DNA from: Thiodiazotropha sp037384425
Lineage (GTDB): Bacteria; Pseudomonadota; Gammaproteobacteria; Chromatiales; Chromatiaceae
DNA: 64,000 nt
Assembly: GCA_037384425.1 (NCBI GenBank)
Contig: JARROA010000003.1
Coordinates: 1-64,000, forward strand
Reading direction: 5' to 3'
The translations under genes and the position numbers were made by a program. This document shows, piece after piece, positions 43,315 to 52,316 of this stretch; position 1 is the stretch's first letter; each line of letters begins with the position of its first letter. The notes below the pieces were generated by a model. The model was given only the letters and a program-made list of their open reading frames with translations. It did not search any database and was not told the DNA's origin.

Positions 43315-43722
43315 TCAGCTGAGCGGTCCCTGCTTGTGCCCGTGCATCATGATGATGAGGTCGGCGGCGTCACGGCTGATACCCAGTTCCTTGATCAGCT
43401 CGTCGACTCCGGCACCTTCCTGCACCATGCGGATGGCGTCCGAATAGGGGGGATCGCCATATTGACCATGTTGTTCGATATTCTCCTGACGCTCCTCCAG
43501 GTCACGCCCCATCCGTTCCAGCCGATTGACCCGCTTGTCGACTCCGACAGCGCTCGAACAGAGCGCACCGACCGTCTGTTTCAAGGTCTCGATGTCGCGT
43601 TTGTACTGGGTCAGGTTTTCCCGCCGCCGGGACTCGGCACGAAACTGCAACACCCCTTGGGTGACCAGGAGTATCAGCAGCACGAAAAAGGCTATCCAGA
43701 CCAGGGAGCTGTTATCGGTCAT
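43315..43722 (-). CDS. DUF2802 membrane-anchored protein of the flagellar cluster
   Basis: 135 residues. One N-terminal membrane helix (SLVWIAFFVLLILLVTQGVL) is followed by a cytoplasmic coiled coil (YKRDIETLKQTVGALCSSAV, RVNRLERMGRDLEERQENIE). The C-terminal YSDAIRMVQEGAGVDELIKE and LGISRDAADLIIMMH match DUF2802. The helix-turn-helix-like end (DELIKELGISRDAADLI) is also typical. The gene next to cheW in Pseudomonas-type clusters encodes the same family; function unknown. It overlaps the upstream small gene by one base. Confidence 0.84.
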   Translation of the reverse strand: MTDNSSLVWIAFFVLLILLVTQGVLQFRAESRRRENLTQYKRDIETLKQTVGALCSSAVGVDKRVNRLERMGRDLEERQENIEQHGQYGDPPYSDAIRMVQEGAGVDELIKELGISRDAADLIIMMHGHKQGPLS

Positions 43723-43904
43723 CAGGCGTACTCGTCGATATGTGGCTTACCGTCATCCTTGTCATCCTTATCATCCGGCTCGCGTTTGGGTTTGCGCGGT
43801 GTCTCCTCGTCTACCGGTTTCGGACGTTCGCGCCGCAACGGCGGTTTCACCCGGTTCACGGGGTAGAGCGGATTCAATGGCGAGTTGTCACCGATCTCAG
43901 GCAT
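43722..43904 (-). CDS. Small proline- and aspartate-rich protein
   Basis: 60 residues: basic/proline-rich front (PLRRERPKPVDEETPRKPKR) and an Asp/Lys tail (EPDDKDDKDDGKPHIDEYA). It is likely disordered. AGGGGGCC lies before the ATG. Its one-base overlap with the DUF2802 start and same-strand position between cheW and DUF2802 support translation. No family is recognised. Chance reading of the coding strand cannot be fully excluded. Confidence 0.55.
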   Translation of the reverse strand: MPEIGDNSPLNPLYPVNRVKPPLRRERPKPVDEETPRKPKREPDDKDDKDDGKPHIDEYA

Positions 43905-43987
43905 ACCGGGCCCCCTCCATGAGTGGAATTCTATCCATTAAAAGAATAGCGGCCAATCGAGGTTCCGGCGAGCGCCTGCCGCGCCCA

Positions 43988-44470
43988 TTAGTACATGCTG
44001 ATCTCCTGCCATTCCTCGTCGCTCAGCAGTTTGTTGAGGTCGACCAGGATCAACAGGCCGTCTTCACGGGTCGCCACGCCCTGGATATAGCGGGAGCTGT
44101 CCTCGGTGCCGACATTCGGTGCCACATCGATCTCACCCTCTTGCAGATCGACCACTTCGGCCACCGCATCGACCAGAATCCCCACCACCTGCTTCTCCGA
44201 CTCGATCACGATGATCCTGCTGGAGTCGTCCATCTCCTTCGAGGGGAGGCCGAAGCGGGTACGAGTATCGATTACCGTGACCACGTTGCCACGCAGATTG
44301 ATGATACCCAGCACATAGTCGGGAGCCCCGGGTACGGGAGCGATCTCCGTCACACGCAGCACCTCCTGCACCTGCATGACGTTAATGCCGTAAGTCTCGT
44401 CCATCAGTACAAAGGTCACGAATTGGATCAGCGGGCCGCCACCGTTCTCTTCTTCGTCTGAGTAAGCCAT
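43988..44470 (-). CDS. cheW: Chemotaxis coupling protein CheW
   Basis: 160 residues with a full CheW fold: IQFVTFVLMDETYGINVMQV, VLRVTEIAPVPGAPDYVLGI, INLRGNVVTVIDTRTRFGLP and VVGILVDAVAEVVDLQEGEI. CheW couples chemoreceptors to CheA in polar arrays. ATG 44470 follows GAGGTACAGGCA; starts at 44494 or 44509 are possible but lack a good site. It lies last but two in the che operon and is transcribed after parP. Confidence 0.94.
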   Translation of the reverse strand: MAYSDEEENGGGPLIQFVTFVLMDETYGINVMQVQEVLRVTEIAPVPGAPDYVLGIINLRGNVVTVIDTRTRFGLPSKEMDDSSRIIVIESEKQVVGILVDAVAEVVDLQEGEIDVAPNVGTEDSSRYIQGVATREDGLLILVDLNKLLSDEEWQEISMY

Positions 44471-44531
44471 TGCCTGTACCTCGTCTGTTCTCATCTCATT
44501 TCGATCCAAGTCGCTATCCGTGCGGCAGGCA

Positions 44532-45203
44532 TCATGCCGCCAGTATCTCCATCACGCCCTCCACATCGAGCAACACGCTCAATTCCTCGACCCAGATGCC
44601 GCCATACCAGGGCTGCTGAACCACCTCGCCGCGCCAGCGTATGGCCTCTTTGTCGACGGTCGTGGTATCGCCGAGCGATTCCACCGCCAACCCCCAGTTG
44701 CCATCGCCAAACAACAGCAGATGGGAGTAGCCTGTCTGTTCAAACTCGCCCTCCGGCATCAGCAGCCGTTGGGTGTCCACGGCCACCACCTTGGTATCAT
44801 GATGCATCACCACGCCCAGATTCCAGGCCGGTTGCCCCGGCAGGTGGCTGATCGGCCGGTCGAGGGGAATGATGCCGGTGAGGCTCTGCAACGGCACGAT
44901 CAGATTCACTCCATTGACGCGAAAACGCAGGATCTGAAACGGGACCGCCGCCCACTCGGGGAGATCCGATGCCGACACAGTATTGGCATTTTCGCTCCGC
45001 TGCGGAACGCAAGCTGCCGCTGCGTTCGGAGCCTTTCCCTCATTCAGCTTATCGGCCTCTGCGAGTGGCTCTTTAACGACCTGCAGTGACGGCACGTCAT
45101 CCAAATCGTCTATCTCGCCCAGCAGCGTGTCGAGATAGTTCGCCAGCGCACTGTCGTTCTGTGTCAGTGTCCGGGTGGCGGAATGATCCGATTTCCCCTT
45201 CAT
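44532..45203 (-). CDS. parP: CheW-domain protein of the ParC/ParP array-positioning system
   Basis: 223 residues. A disordered N-terminus (TQNDSALANYLDTLLGEIDD) precedes a CheW-like domain (FQILRFRVNGVNLIVPLQSL, TGIIPLDRPISHLPGQPAWN, VVAVDTQRLLMPEGE). In Vibrio and Pseudomonas the CheW-like ParP links the ParA-like ATPase ParC to CheA and keeps arrays at the pole. Directly downstream of a ParA-like gene and overlapping it by ATGA, this is the expected place. The name is inferred from context and domain make-up. Confidence 0.82.
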   Translation of the reverse strand: MKGKSDHSATRTLTQNDSALANYLDTLLGEIDDLDDVPSLQVVKEPLAEADKLNEGKAPNAAAACVPQRSENANTVSASDLPEWAAVPFQILRFRVNGVNLIVPLQSLTGIIPLDRPISHLPGQPAWNLGVVMHHDTKVVAVDTQRLLMPEGEFEQTGYSHLLLFGDGNWGLAVESLGDTTTVDKEAIRWRGEVVQQPWYGGIWVEELSVLLDVEGVMEILAA

Positions 45204-46000
45204 GAGACCGCACCGGCTGCCGTCATGTCAAAGGGCTCGCGCATCAACTCCTGCAGCAGTTCCCCATAGGCCGTCATGCCCCGACTTTGTGGCGCGAACA
45301 ACGCCGGAGGTATGCCCGCCTTGCTGGCTTCACGAAACTGGGTGTCGATGGGGACCACCCCCTGCCAGAGCTTGTCCGGATAACTTTCACGCAACACCCG
45401 CAGGGTATCGATCGAGGCACGGGTACGACGATCGAACAGGGTCGGTACGATGAGATAGGGTAGCGGCAGGCGGCGCGACTTGGTCACCATCTCCAGGGTG
45501 TGCAACATGCGCTCCAGCCCCTTGAGGGCGAGAAACTCGGTCTGCACCGGGATGATCAACTGCTCGCAGGCGGCCATGGCGTTGATCATCAGGATACCCA
45601 GGATCGGCGGGCAGTCGAGGATCACATGATCGTAACGGTCGCTCAGGTGCTGCAGGGCCTGTTTCAGCACCAGTCCCATGCCCTCGAGGCGGCCGGCCTG
45701 CCGGTCCAGCGTGGCCAGGGCCATCTCCGCCGGCATCAGATCGAGGCCTTCGGTACCGGTCGGGTAGATCAACTCCCCGGGGTCCACCTCCCGCTTCTCT
45801 GCGACGCCCCGGAACAGGCTGTAGACGCTCTCTTCCAGCACATCCGGATCGTAGCGAAAATAGCTGGTCAGCGACGCATGCGGGTCGATGTCGATCAACA
45901 GCGTGCGCAGTCCCCACTGGGAGAGCAGTCCCCCCAGCGCGACACTGGTGGTGGTCTTGCCCACGCCCCCTTTCTGGTTGGCAACGGTCCAGACCTTCAT
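45200..46000 (-). CDS. parC: ParA-like ATPase ParC (polar chemotaxis localisation)
   Basis: 266 residues. MKVWTVANQKGGVGKTTTSV carries the deviant Walker A (KGGVGKT), LLIDIDPHASLTSYF the A' motif, and VILDCPPILGILMINAMAAC the Walker B. QTEFLALKGLERML and VVPIDTQFREASKAGIPPAL complete the ParA/Soj pattern. ATG 46000 follows GGGAGGCG and overlaps the motD stop (ATGA); longer versions give unrelated residues. Cytoplasmic, polar; linked to inheritance of chemotaxis arrays in Vibrio. Confidence 0.88.
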   Translation of the reverse strand: MKVWTVANQKGGVGKTTTSVALGGLLSQWGLRTLLIDIDPHASLTSYFRYDPDVLEESVYSLFRGVAEKREVDPGELIYPTGTEGLDLMPAEMALATLDRQAGRLEGMGLVLKQALQHLSDRYDHVILDCPPILGILMINAMAACEQLIIPVQTEFLALKGLERMLHTLEMVTKSRRLPLPYLIVPTLFDRRTRASIDTLRVLRESYPDKLWQGVVPIDTQFREASKAGIPPALFAPQSRGMTAYGELLQELMREPFDMTAAGAVS

Positions 46001-46845
46001 CCGTCGCCTCCCGGAAGCTGGATAGTGCGATCGGGTGCGCCGTTCAGACCCAGGATTACGAGCGTGACCCTCCGGTTCTTGGCCCGCCCTTCTTCGGAGT
46101 CGTTGCCCGCGATCGGCCGGTGTTCGCCGTATCCAATGGCGGAGAGCCGGGCGGGATCGACACCGAATCGCGTCAATAGATGCACCACGCTGGCGGCGCG
46201 GGCTGCCGAGAGTTCCCAATTGGAGGGGAACTCCTCGGTGTGGATCGGCCGATCGTCAGTATTGCCCTCTACCTGAATCGAGTTGGGTACCGTCTTCAAG
46301 ATCCGCCCGATATCGCGCAGGGCCGTCACCGCGGTGTTGGAGAGGTGAGCGCTGCCGCTGGCAAACAGCATCTTGTCCTTCATGTCGACCTTGACCCGGT
46401 CCGGGCTGAAACTGACCTCCACCAGATCCGCCTCCACATAGGCGCTCAGCATGTCTTCGATGGTGGCGGCCAGAAAGCTCATGCGCTGTCCCTCATCGGC
46501 CGGCAGTTCCGACAGGGCGCTATCCGGCTGTCGACCCTGATCGTCGTAGGTGCCTGGGCCGATCCTGTTGTCGCTCTGTATCAGGGCGCTCGACTGCTCG
46601 GAGCCGATCATGCTGCCGGATTGTTGTGGCGCATCACCGACCTGAATGGGTTCGAGACTGCGCCCTGTCTCCTGGAATGCGGTGGTGAGTGTCTGCGACA
46701 ACACCCGGTACTTACCCTCGTTGACCGAGGAGATCGAATACATAACGACGAAAAAGGCAAACAGCAGGGTGATGAAATCGGCGTAGGAGACGATCCAGCG
46801 TTCGTGGTTGACGTGATCCTGAGCTTTCTTGCGTCGTCTGGCCAT
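45997..46845 (-). CDS. motD: Flagellar motor stator protein MotD (MotB-like)
   Basis: 282 residues. A basic start, then one membrane helix WIVSYADFITLLFAFFVVMY with the stator-essential Asp (D23) and a periplasmic plug. The C-terminal OmpA-like domain has ALRDIGRILKTVPNSIQVEG, TDDRPIHTEEFPSNWELSAA and YGEHRPIAGNDSEEGRAKNR for peptidoglycan anchoring. With MotC it forms the second (MotCD-type) stator of Pseudomonas. Starts 10 bases after motC. Confidence 0.93.
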   Translation of the reverse strand: MARRRKKAQDHVNHERWIVSYADFITLLFAFFVVMYSISSVNEGKYRVLSQTLTTAFQETGRSLEPIQVGDAPQQSGSMIGSEQSSALIQSDNRIGPGTYDDQGRQPDSALSELPADEGQRMSFLAATIEDMLSAYVEADLVEVSFSPDRVKVDMKDKMLFASGSAHLSNTAVTALRDIGRILKTVPNSIQVEGNTDDRPIHTEEFPSNWELSAARAASVVHLLTRFGVDPARLSAIGYGEHRPIAGNDSEEGRAKNRRVTLVILGLNGAPDRTIQLPGGDG

Positions 46846-46855
46846 GATGTGGCTC

Positions 46856-47602
46856 TCAGTGAATGAAGCCTTTCAGCTTGTTCTCGATGGTACGCGGGTT
46901 ATCGCCCTCGGCGATACCGACGATTCCCTCGATCACCATCTCGCGGAATTTCGAGATGTTCTCCGATTGGGTTTTGAGCTTGGACGCGATCGGCAGCAGA
47001 AACAGGTTGGCCAGGCCGACACCGTAGATGGTGGCGACAAAGGCAGTGGCGATGCCGCTGCCGAGCTTGCTGGGATCGGCCAGATTCTGCATCACGTGGA
47101 TCAGCCCCATCACCGCGCCGATGATGCCGATGGTGGGCGAATAGCCACCCATGCCCTCGAACACCTTGGCGGCCTGGAAATCATGCTGCTCGCTCGCCTC
47201 CACCTCCATCTCCAGGGTGTCACGCAGGTTTTCGGGCTCACTGCCGTCGACCAGCATCTGCATGCCTTTGCGAATGAAGGGGTCGGGCTCGTCATCGGCG
47301 ATGGTCTCCAGACCCAGCAAGCCCTCTTTGCGCGCAATGTTGCTCCAGGTGACCAGCTTTTCGATGGTGGCGGCCATATTGAGTCTGGCTGGTAGAAACA
47401 CACGGCCCGAAAGGCGCAAGGCATGCAGGAAAACGGGGATCGGGGTCTGCAGCAAGATAGCACCGACCGTGCCGCCGGTGACGATGATCATGGCGGGTCC
47501 GTTGACCAGTGAATCGATATGCCCGCCTTCCAGCCAATTACCGCCAATGATCGCCAGGAAGGCGACCAGGATGCCGATAAAGCTGAGAAAATCGAGTCTC
47601 AT
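46856..47602 (-). CDS. motC: Flagellar motor stator protein MotC (MotA-like)
   Basis: 248 residues with four membrane helices (for example ILVAFLAIIGGNWLEGG and the pair PTIGIIGAVMGLIHVMQNL / GSGIATAFVATIYGVGLANL). The cytoplasmic loop (WSNIARKEGLLGLETIADDE, RKGMQMLVDGSEPENLRDTL) carries the charged rotor-contacting region. Proton or sodium use is not settled by sequence alone; MotCD-type stators use protons in Pseudomonas. It overlaps cheB by ATGA. Confidence 0.93.
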   Translation of the reverse strand: MRLDFLSFIGILVAFLAIIGGNWLEGGHIDSLVNGPAMIIVTGGTVGAILLQTPIPVFLHALRLSGRVFLPARLNMAATIEKLVTWSNIARKEGLLGLETIADDEPDPFIRKGMQMLVDGSEPENLRDTLEMEVEASEQHDFQAAKVFEGMGGYSPTIGIIGAVMGLIHVMQNLADPSKLGSGIATAFVATIYGVGLANLFLLPIASKLKTQSENISKFREMVIEGIVGIAEGDNPRTIENKLKGFIH

Positions 47603-48654
47603 TTCACACTCGCCAATAAGGGTCCAAATTCATCCAGACTCACCACACGATCCGACAATCCCGCCCGCGCCACCGCTTGTGGCATACCGTAGACGACACA
47701 GCTCTTCTCGTCCTGGCTCCAGACCGATGAGCCGGCGGACTTAAGCTCCTGTGCCCCTTTCAAACCATCCGAACCCATGCCGGTCATGACGACTGCCAGG
47801 GCTTTTCCACCGAAGCTGCTCGCCACCGACGAAAACAGCAGGTCGACACTGGGGTGGTAGATCTGGCCCGGCAGGGCGTCCGTCACGCGTACATGGTGCC
47901 CCGCTGGCCCACGCTCCACCGTCATCTGCCGACCACCGGGGGCGATCAACACCTGTCCCGGCTTCAATGGATCCCGGTCGAGCGCTTCGCGCACCTCGAC
48001 GGCACAGACCGCATTGAGCCGCTCCGCATAGGCCTTGGTAAAGCTGCCGGGCATATGCACTGCCACCACCACCGGCAATGCGAAGTGCCGGGGCAGCGCG
48101 GTCAATACCTGGCGCAGCGCCACCGGTCCGCCGGTGGAGGCGCCGATGGCGACCAAGGATGGGTGCAACTCGCGTCCGCCTGACATCGTTGCACCATGCA
48201 TCGGCCTGACACCGGCCGTGCGGTAACCCACAGCCGTCGCCTTGGCGACGGGAATGCGTGCACGACCGACCGCACGCAGACGCTCCAGCAGCTGTTCGTT
48301 GGCCGCCGCCCGTTCCGAAACCTTCATCTCCTTGGGTAGGAAATCGAGGGCGCCCGCCTCCAGCGCATCCAGTGTCTCCCGGGCACCTTCCCGGGTCAGC
48401 GCGGAAAACATCAATATCCGGGTCGGCGCCTCGCTCATGATGCGACGCACGGCAGCGATACCGTCGACCACCGGCATCTCCACATCCATGGTGATCACAT
48501 CGGGGCGCAGCGCGATCGCCTTGTCGATCGCCTCCTGGCCGTTTACGGCGTTGCCAATCACCTCGAAATCGGGCGCATTGGCCAACAGCCCCGCAATCCG
48601 GTTGCGGAAAAAGGCTGAATCGTCAACGATCAAAACTTTCAGTCTGACACCCAT
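47599..48654 (-). CDS. cheB: Protein-glutamate methylesterase CheB
   Basis: 351 residues. The receiver domain (VLIVDDSAFFRNRI, D57 in VITMDVEMPVVDG, and the conserved LPKEMK Lys) is joined to the methylesterase domain with the catalytic triad region VAIGASTGGPVALRQVL, VVVAVHMPGSFTKAYAERLN and VVMTGMGSDGLKGAQELKSA. CheB removes receptor methyl groups when phosphorylated by CheA. ATG 48654 is preceded by GTAGGGACG; a TTG four codons earlier is less likely. Confidence 0.95.
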   Translation of the reverse strand: MGVRLKVLIVDDSAFFRNRIAGLLANAPDFEVIGNAVNGQEAIDKAIALRPDVITMDVEMPVVDGIAAVRRIMSEAPTRILMFSALTREGARETLDALEAGALDFLPKEMKVSERAAANEQLLERLRAVGRARIPVAKATAVGYRTAGVRPMHGATMSGGRELHPSLVAIGASTGGPVALRQVLTALPRHFALPVVVAVHMPGSFTKAYAERLNAVCAVEVREALDRDPLKPGQVLIAPGGRQMTVERGPAGHHVRVTDALPGQIYHPSVDLLFSSVASSFGGKALAVVMTGMGSDGLKGAQELKSAGSSVWSQDEKSCVVYGMPQAVARAGLSDRVVSLDEFGPLLASVK

Positions 48655-48701
48655 CGTCCCTACCAACTACGCTGTCCCCACGTTCGCAGACGATGGCGAC
48701 G

Positions 48702-50999
48702 TTAATACTTCCTGGCATACTTTCGCATCAGACCCGGCACATCGACGATCAGCGCGATCTTGCCGTCACCCGTGATGGTGGCACCGGCCATCCCTTCCAG
48801 TCCCTGCAGCAGGGCGCCCAGTGGCTTGATCACCACCTCTTCCTGACCGATCAGGTGGTCGACCACCAAACCGACCTGGATATTGCCCACGTTGACGATC
48901 ACCACATGGCCCTTGCCGCGATCCTCTTGCGTCATCGGTCGCTTCGGTGTGAGCCACTTGCGCAGGTAGAACAGCGGCAGCGCCCGCTCCCGCACCATGA
49001 TGGTCAACTGACCGTCGACCACGTTGGTACGCTTGAGATCGAGATTGAAGATCTCCACCACGCTGGCCAGCGGCAGGGCGAAGGGTTGCTCACCCAACAC
49101 CACCATCAGCGTTGGCAGAATGGCCAGCGTCAACGGCAGCTTGATGGTGATGACGCTGCCGCGTCCCCACTCGGAATCGATCTCCACCGAGCCGTTCATC
49201 TGCGCGATGCGCGTCTTCACCACGTCCATACCCACGCCGCGACCGGAGACGTCGGAGATCTCCGTCTTGGTCGAGAATCCGGGGGCGAAAATCAGGTTGA
49301 AGCACTCCTTGTCGTCGAGGCGGGCGGCGGCTTCGCTGTCCATCATGCCCTTCTCCACCGCCTTCTGGCGCAGCACTTCCGGATCCATGCCTTTGCCGTC
49401 GTCGCTGATCGACAACAGGATGTGGTCACCCTCCTGGGCGGCCGACAGCAGCACGCAGCCGCGCCGGGGCTTGCCGGCCTGTTCCCGTTCCTCGGGCAGT
49501 TCGATACCGTGATCCACGGAGTTGCGCACCAGATGCACCAGCGGGTCGGCCAAGGCCTCGACCAGGTTCTTGTCCAGGTCTGTATCCTCGCCCTCCATCT
49601 CCAGATCGATCTCTTTCTTGAGACTGCGAGCGAGATCACGCACCACGCGCGGAAAGCGTCCGAAGACCTTCTTGATCGGCTGCATGCGAGTCTTCATCAC
49701 CGCCAGTTGCAGGTCGGCGGTGACCACATCGAGGTTGCCCACCGCGTTGGCCACCTCCTCATCGTTCATGGTGGCCTTGAGCGTGGCGAGACGGTTGCGC
49801 ACCAGCACCAGCTCGCCAACCATGTTCATGATGTCGTCGAGCCGCTGGGTGTCGACACGCACTGTGGTTTCGGCCGGCGGCTTGGCGGTCTTGGCCGCGG
49901 CCGCAGGGGTCGCACTTGCTGTCTCAGGCTTCGCAGGCGGCGTCGGCTTGGGAGCCGTCCCGGCGGATGCCGCTGCTTTGGGTTTGACGGGCGCTTTCGC
50001 TTTGTCCGCCGGTTTGGCTTCGGCTTTCGGTTTGTCCGTCGGCTTGGGTTTGGCTTTTTGCGCTGCCGCTTTCTTGGACGGCGCCGCCGATTTGACTTTC
50101 GTCGGGTCGAATTTACCCTTGCCGTGAATTTGATCGAGTAGCGCGTCGAACTCCTCTTCCGTGATGTCGTCGCCTGACGCCGCGTTTGCAGGGGCCTGCT
50201 TCTTGGTCGCCGGCTCCTCTTTGGCGACCTTGCTGGGATCGAACTTGCCCTTGCCATGGATCTCATCCAGCAGGGCGTCGAACTCCTCTTCCGTAATGTC
50301 GTCGGAGGCGGCGGGCGCCGCTTTGGCGGCAGGCTTGCCGGTGAACTTGCCCTTCCCGTGCAGTTCGTCGAGCAGGGACTCGAACTCGTCCTCGCTGATG
50401 TTGTCGCCAGCCGGCTTTGCTTCCGGAGCCTGGATCGCGTCAAGCAGATCCTCGAATTCGTCATCGCTCAGATGCTCTTGGGCAGCCTCGTCGGCAGCCG
50501 CTACGGGCACCTCTTCCTCCTCTGCAGACGACTCCGCCTCATCGGTCGCCTCCACGGCCTCAGGCGCCTCCGTCACTTCGGCCTCGGGTTCCTCCTCGAC
50601 GGCTTCAGCCTCCGGTATGGCAAACCGGTTGAGTCGCGCGATCAGATCGGGATTGGCATGGTCCGGCATCACGCCTTCACGGACCTCGTTGAACATCACA
50701 TTGACCACATCCAGCACTTCCAGCACCGCATCCATCAGATCGGGGCTGACGGCACGTTGACCCTGGCGCAGGATATTGAACACATCTTCCGCTCGGTGGC
50801 AGACCTCGACCAGGGATTCGATGCTGAGGAAGCCGGCACCGCCTTTGATGGTATGAAACCCGCGGAAAACGGCATTCAGCAGATCGTAGTCATCCGGCTG
50901 CTGTTCGAGATCGACCAGTTGCTCGCTGAGTTGTTCGAGTATCTCTCCTGCCTCGACCAGAAAGTCCTGCAGGATCTCGTCGTTGACGTCGATGCTCAT
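48702..50999 (-). CDS. cheA: Chemotaxis histidine kinase CheA with repeated linker motifs
   Basis: 765 residues. Single N-terminal Hpt with FHTIKGGAGFL (phospho-His H49). A long low-complexity linker (residues ~135-375) contains four related units: LSDDEFEDLLDAIQ, then ISEDEFESLLDELHGKGKF and two ITEEEFDALLDEIHGKGKF-like copies; Ala/Lys/Pro-rich sequence follows. Then dimerisation/H-box, ATPase (N-box HLVRNSVDHGIELPEERE, G boxes DDGKGMD and GRGVGMDVV) and a CheW-like regulatory domain. The units may bind ParP/ParC, as the CheA localisation domain does in Vibrio; this is an inference. Overall architecture is otherwise standard. Confidence 0.96.
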   Translation of the reverse strand: MSIDVNDEILQDFLVEAGEILEQLSEQLVDLEQQPDDYDLLNAVFRGFHTIKGGAGFLSIESLVEVCHRAEDVFNILRQGQRAVSPDLMDAVLEVLDVVNVMFNEVREGVMPDHANPDLIARLNRFAIPEAEAVEEEPEAEVTEAPEAVEATDEAESSAEEEEVPVAAADEAAQEHLSDDEFEDLLDAIQAPEAKPAGDNISEDEFESLLDELHGKGKFTGKPAAKAAPAASDDITEEEFDALLDEIHGKGKFDPSKVAKEEPATKKQAPANAASGDDITEEEFDALLDQIHGKGKFDPTKVKSAAPSKKAAAQKAKPKPTDKPKAEAKPADKAKAPVKPKAAASAGTAPKPTPPAKPETASATPAAAAKTAKPPAETTVRVDTQRLDDIMNMVGELVLVRNRLATLKATMNDEEVANAVGNLDVVTADLQLAVMKTRMQPIKKVFGRFPRVVRDLARSLKKEIDLEMEGEDTDLDKNLVEALADPLVHLVRNSVDHGIELPEEREQAGKPRRGCVLLSAAQEGDHILLSISDDGKGMDPEVLRQKAVEKGMMDSEAAARLDDKECFNLIFAPGFSTKTEISDVSGRGVGMDVVKTRIAQMNGSVEIDSEWGRGSVITIKLPLTLAILPTLMVVLGEQPFALPLASVVEIFNLDLKRTNVVDGQLTIMVRERALPLFYLRKWLTPKRPMTQEDRGKGHVVIVNVGNIQVGLVVDHLIGQEEVVIKPLGALLQGLEGMAGATITGDGKIALIVDVPGLMRKYARKY

Positions 51000-51063
51000 C
51001 TATCTCTCCAGGCCAAATGGTTCTTGGTCATATCAACCTATATATCGGTCATGGGACACATAA

Positions 51064-51801
51064 CTAAAATCCCAAGCTGGAGAGCAGATCATCCACGTCG
51101 TCCTGGCTGGTGACCTGATCTCCCTGATCCAATCCGGGTATCGCAGGTCCTGCGAGCTTCTCTTTCTCCTTGTCAGTGGTTGTACCATCGTCGAGTTTGT
51201 TGCCGGTGATGCGCACCAGCTTGACCAGTTTCTGTTCCACGTCCTGCACCAGTGCGATCACCTTGCGGATGATCTGTCCGGTCAGATCCTGAAAATCCTG
51301 AGCCATCAATACCTCGGAGAGGCTGGCGTGCAGGACGCCGGAATCCTGCTGCGTCTGTGACAGAAAATCGTAGAGCCGGTCACTCAATCCCTTGTAATCG
51401 TCCTTGCTCAGCATGCGCATGCGCAGCTTGTTCCACTCCTCGGCAAGTTGAGCCGACTGCTTTTCCATCGCCTCGACCATCGGCAGACACTTCTCGACTT
51501 CGTTCAGGGTGCGGTCGGCAGACTGCTGGGTCATGGTGATGACATAGTTGAGACGCTCTTTGGCATCCGGTATTTCGACGGTGGTCATGTCGGCGATGCG
51601 GGCATCGAGGAGAAAGCCGTTGATGGCGTCGTGAAGCTCCCGTGTCAGGCGCCCCACTTCGATGAACAGTTCGTCTTGCCTGCAACCCTGAGACAGGCTT
51701 TCGATCAGCTGATCGGCTTCTGCTTCGTTGCCGGCCTGCAGGCACTCGACCAGTGCCTGAGCCAATTCCAGCCGAGTTTTGTTATCCGGTTTTTGACCCA
51801 T
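51064..51801 (-). CDS. cheZ: CheY-P phosphatase CheZ
   Basis: 245 residues, long helical hairpin protein. The catalytic region LMAQDFQDLTGQIIRKVI carries the conserved acidic-Gln pair of CheZ. The C-terminal DDVDDLLSSLGF is the CheY-binding tail. Lies between cheY and cheA as in Pseudomonas and Vibrio. It speeds dephosphorylation of CheY and so sets swimming bias. Confidence 0.94.
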   Translation of the reverse strand: MGQKPDNKTRLELAQALVECLQAGNEAEADQLIESLSQGCRQDELFIEVGRLTRELHDAINGFLLDARIADMTTVEIPDAKERLNYVITMTQQSADRTLNEVEKCLPMVEAMEKQSAQLAEEWNKLRMRMLSKDDYKGLSDRLYDFLSQTQQDSGVLHASLSEVLMAQDFQDLTGQIIRKVIALVQDVEQKLVKLVRITGNKLDDGTTTDKEKEKLAGPAIPGLDQGDQVTSQDDVDDLLSSLGF

Positions 51802-51827
51802 GCTTTAACTCCCGATGCGGCACCGAT

Positions 51828-52211
51828 TCATCCTACGCGTTCGAAGATCTTGCTGATCTTCTCTTCCAGCGTTGTCGCTGTGAACGGCTTGACCACATAC
51901 CCATTGACTCCGGCCTGCGCCGCTTCAATGATCTGTTCACGCTTGGACTCGGCGGTTACCATCAGCACCGGGAGTTTGGCCAGCTTTTCATCGGCCCTCA
52001 CTGCCTTCAGCAGATCGATACCGGTCATACCCGGCATATTCCAGTCGGAGATCAGAAAGTCGAAACTTCCATTCTGCAGCATGGGGAGCGCGGTCAGGCC
52101 GTCATCCGCTTCCTGGGTGTTGTTGAAGCCTAGATCGCGCAAAAGATTCTTGATGATGCGCCTCATAGTCGAAAAATCATCGACTATGAGAATCTTCATG
52201 TTTTTATCCAA
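51828..52211 (-). CDS. cheY: Chemotaxis response regulator CheY
   Basis: 127 residues, single receiver domain. KILIVDDFSTMRRIIKNLLR gives the acidic pair, DFLISDWNMPGMTG the phospho-Asp D56, and VTAESKREQI / YVVKPFT the conserved Thr and Lys. The chosen TTG start at 52211 has GGGAGG five bases upstream and gives the MDKNMKILIV start seen in close CheY proteins; ATG 52199 is the alternative. It binds FliM/FliN to switch flagellar rotation. Confidence 0.95.
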   Translation of the reverse strand: MDKNMKILIVDDFSTMRRIIKNLLRDLGFNNTQEADDGLTALPMLQNGSFDFLISDWNMPGMTGIDLLKAVRADEKLAKLPVLMVTAESKREQIIEAAQAGVNGYVVKPFTATTLEEKISKIFERVG

Positions 52212-52316
52212 GACAACCTCCCATCACTGTGTCGCATTTGCCGGTCAAATCCGGCCGCAAAGCCAACCCTTCAATCCAATATCAATCCGGCATTCCGGTT
52301 CCGGATCAAAAAGCCA

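Noticed and set aside
52212..52316. Sigma-28 promoter before cheY
   Set aside because: GCCGGATT-like -10 is present but no -35 at the right distance; too weak to list.
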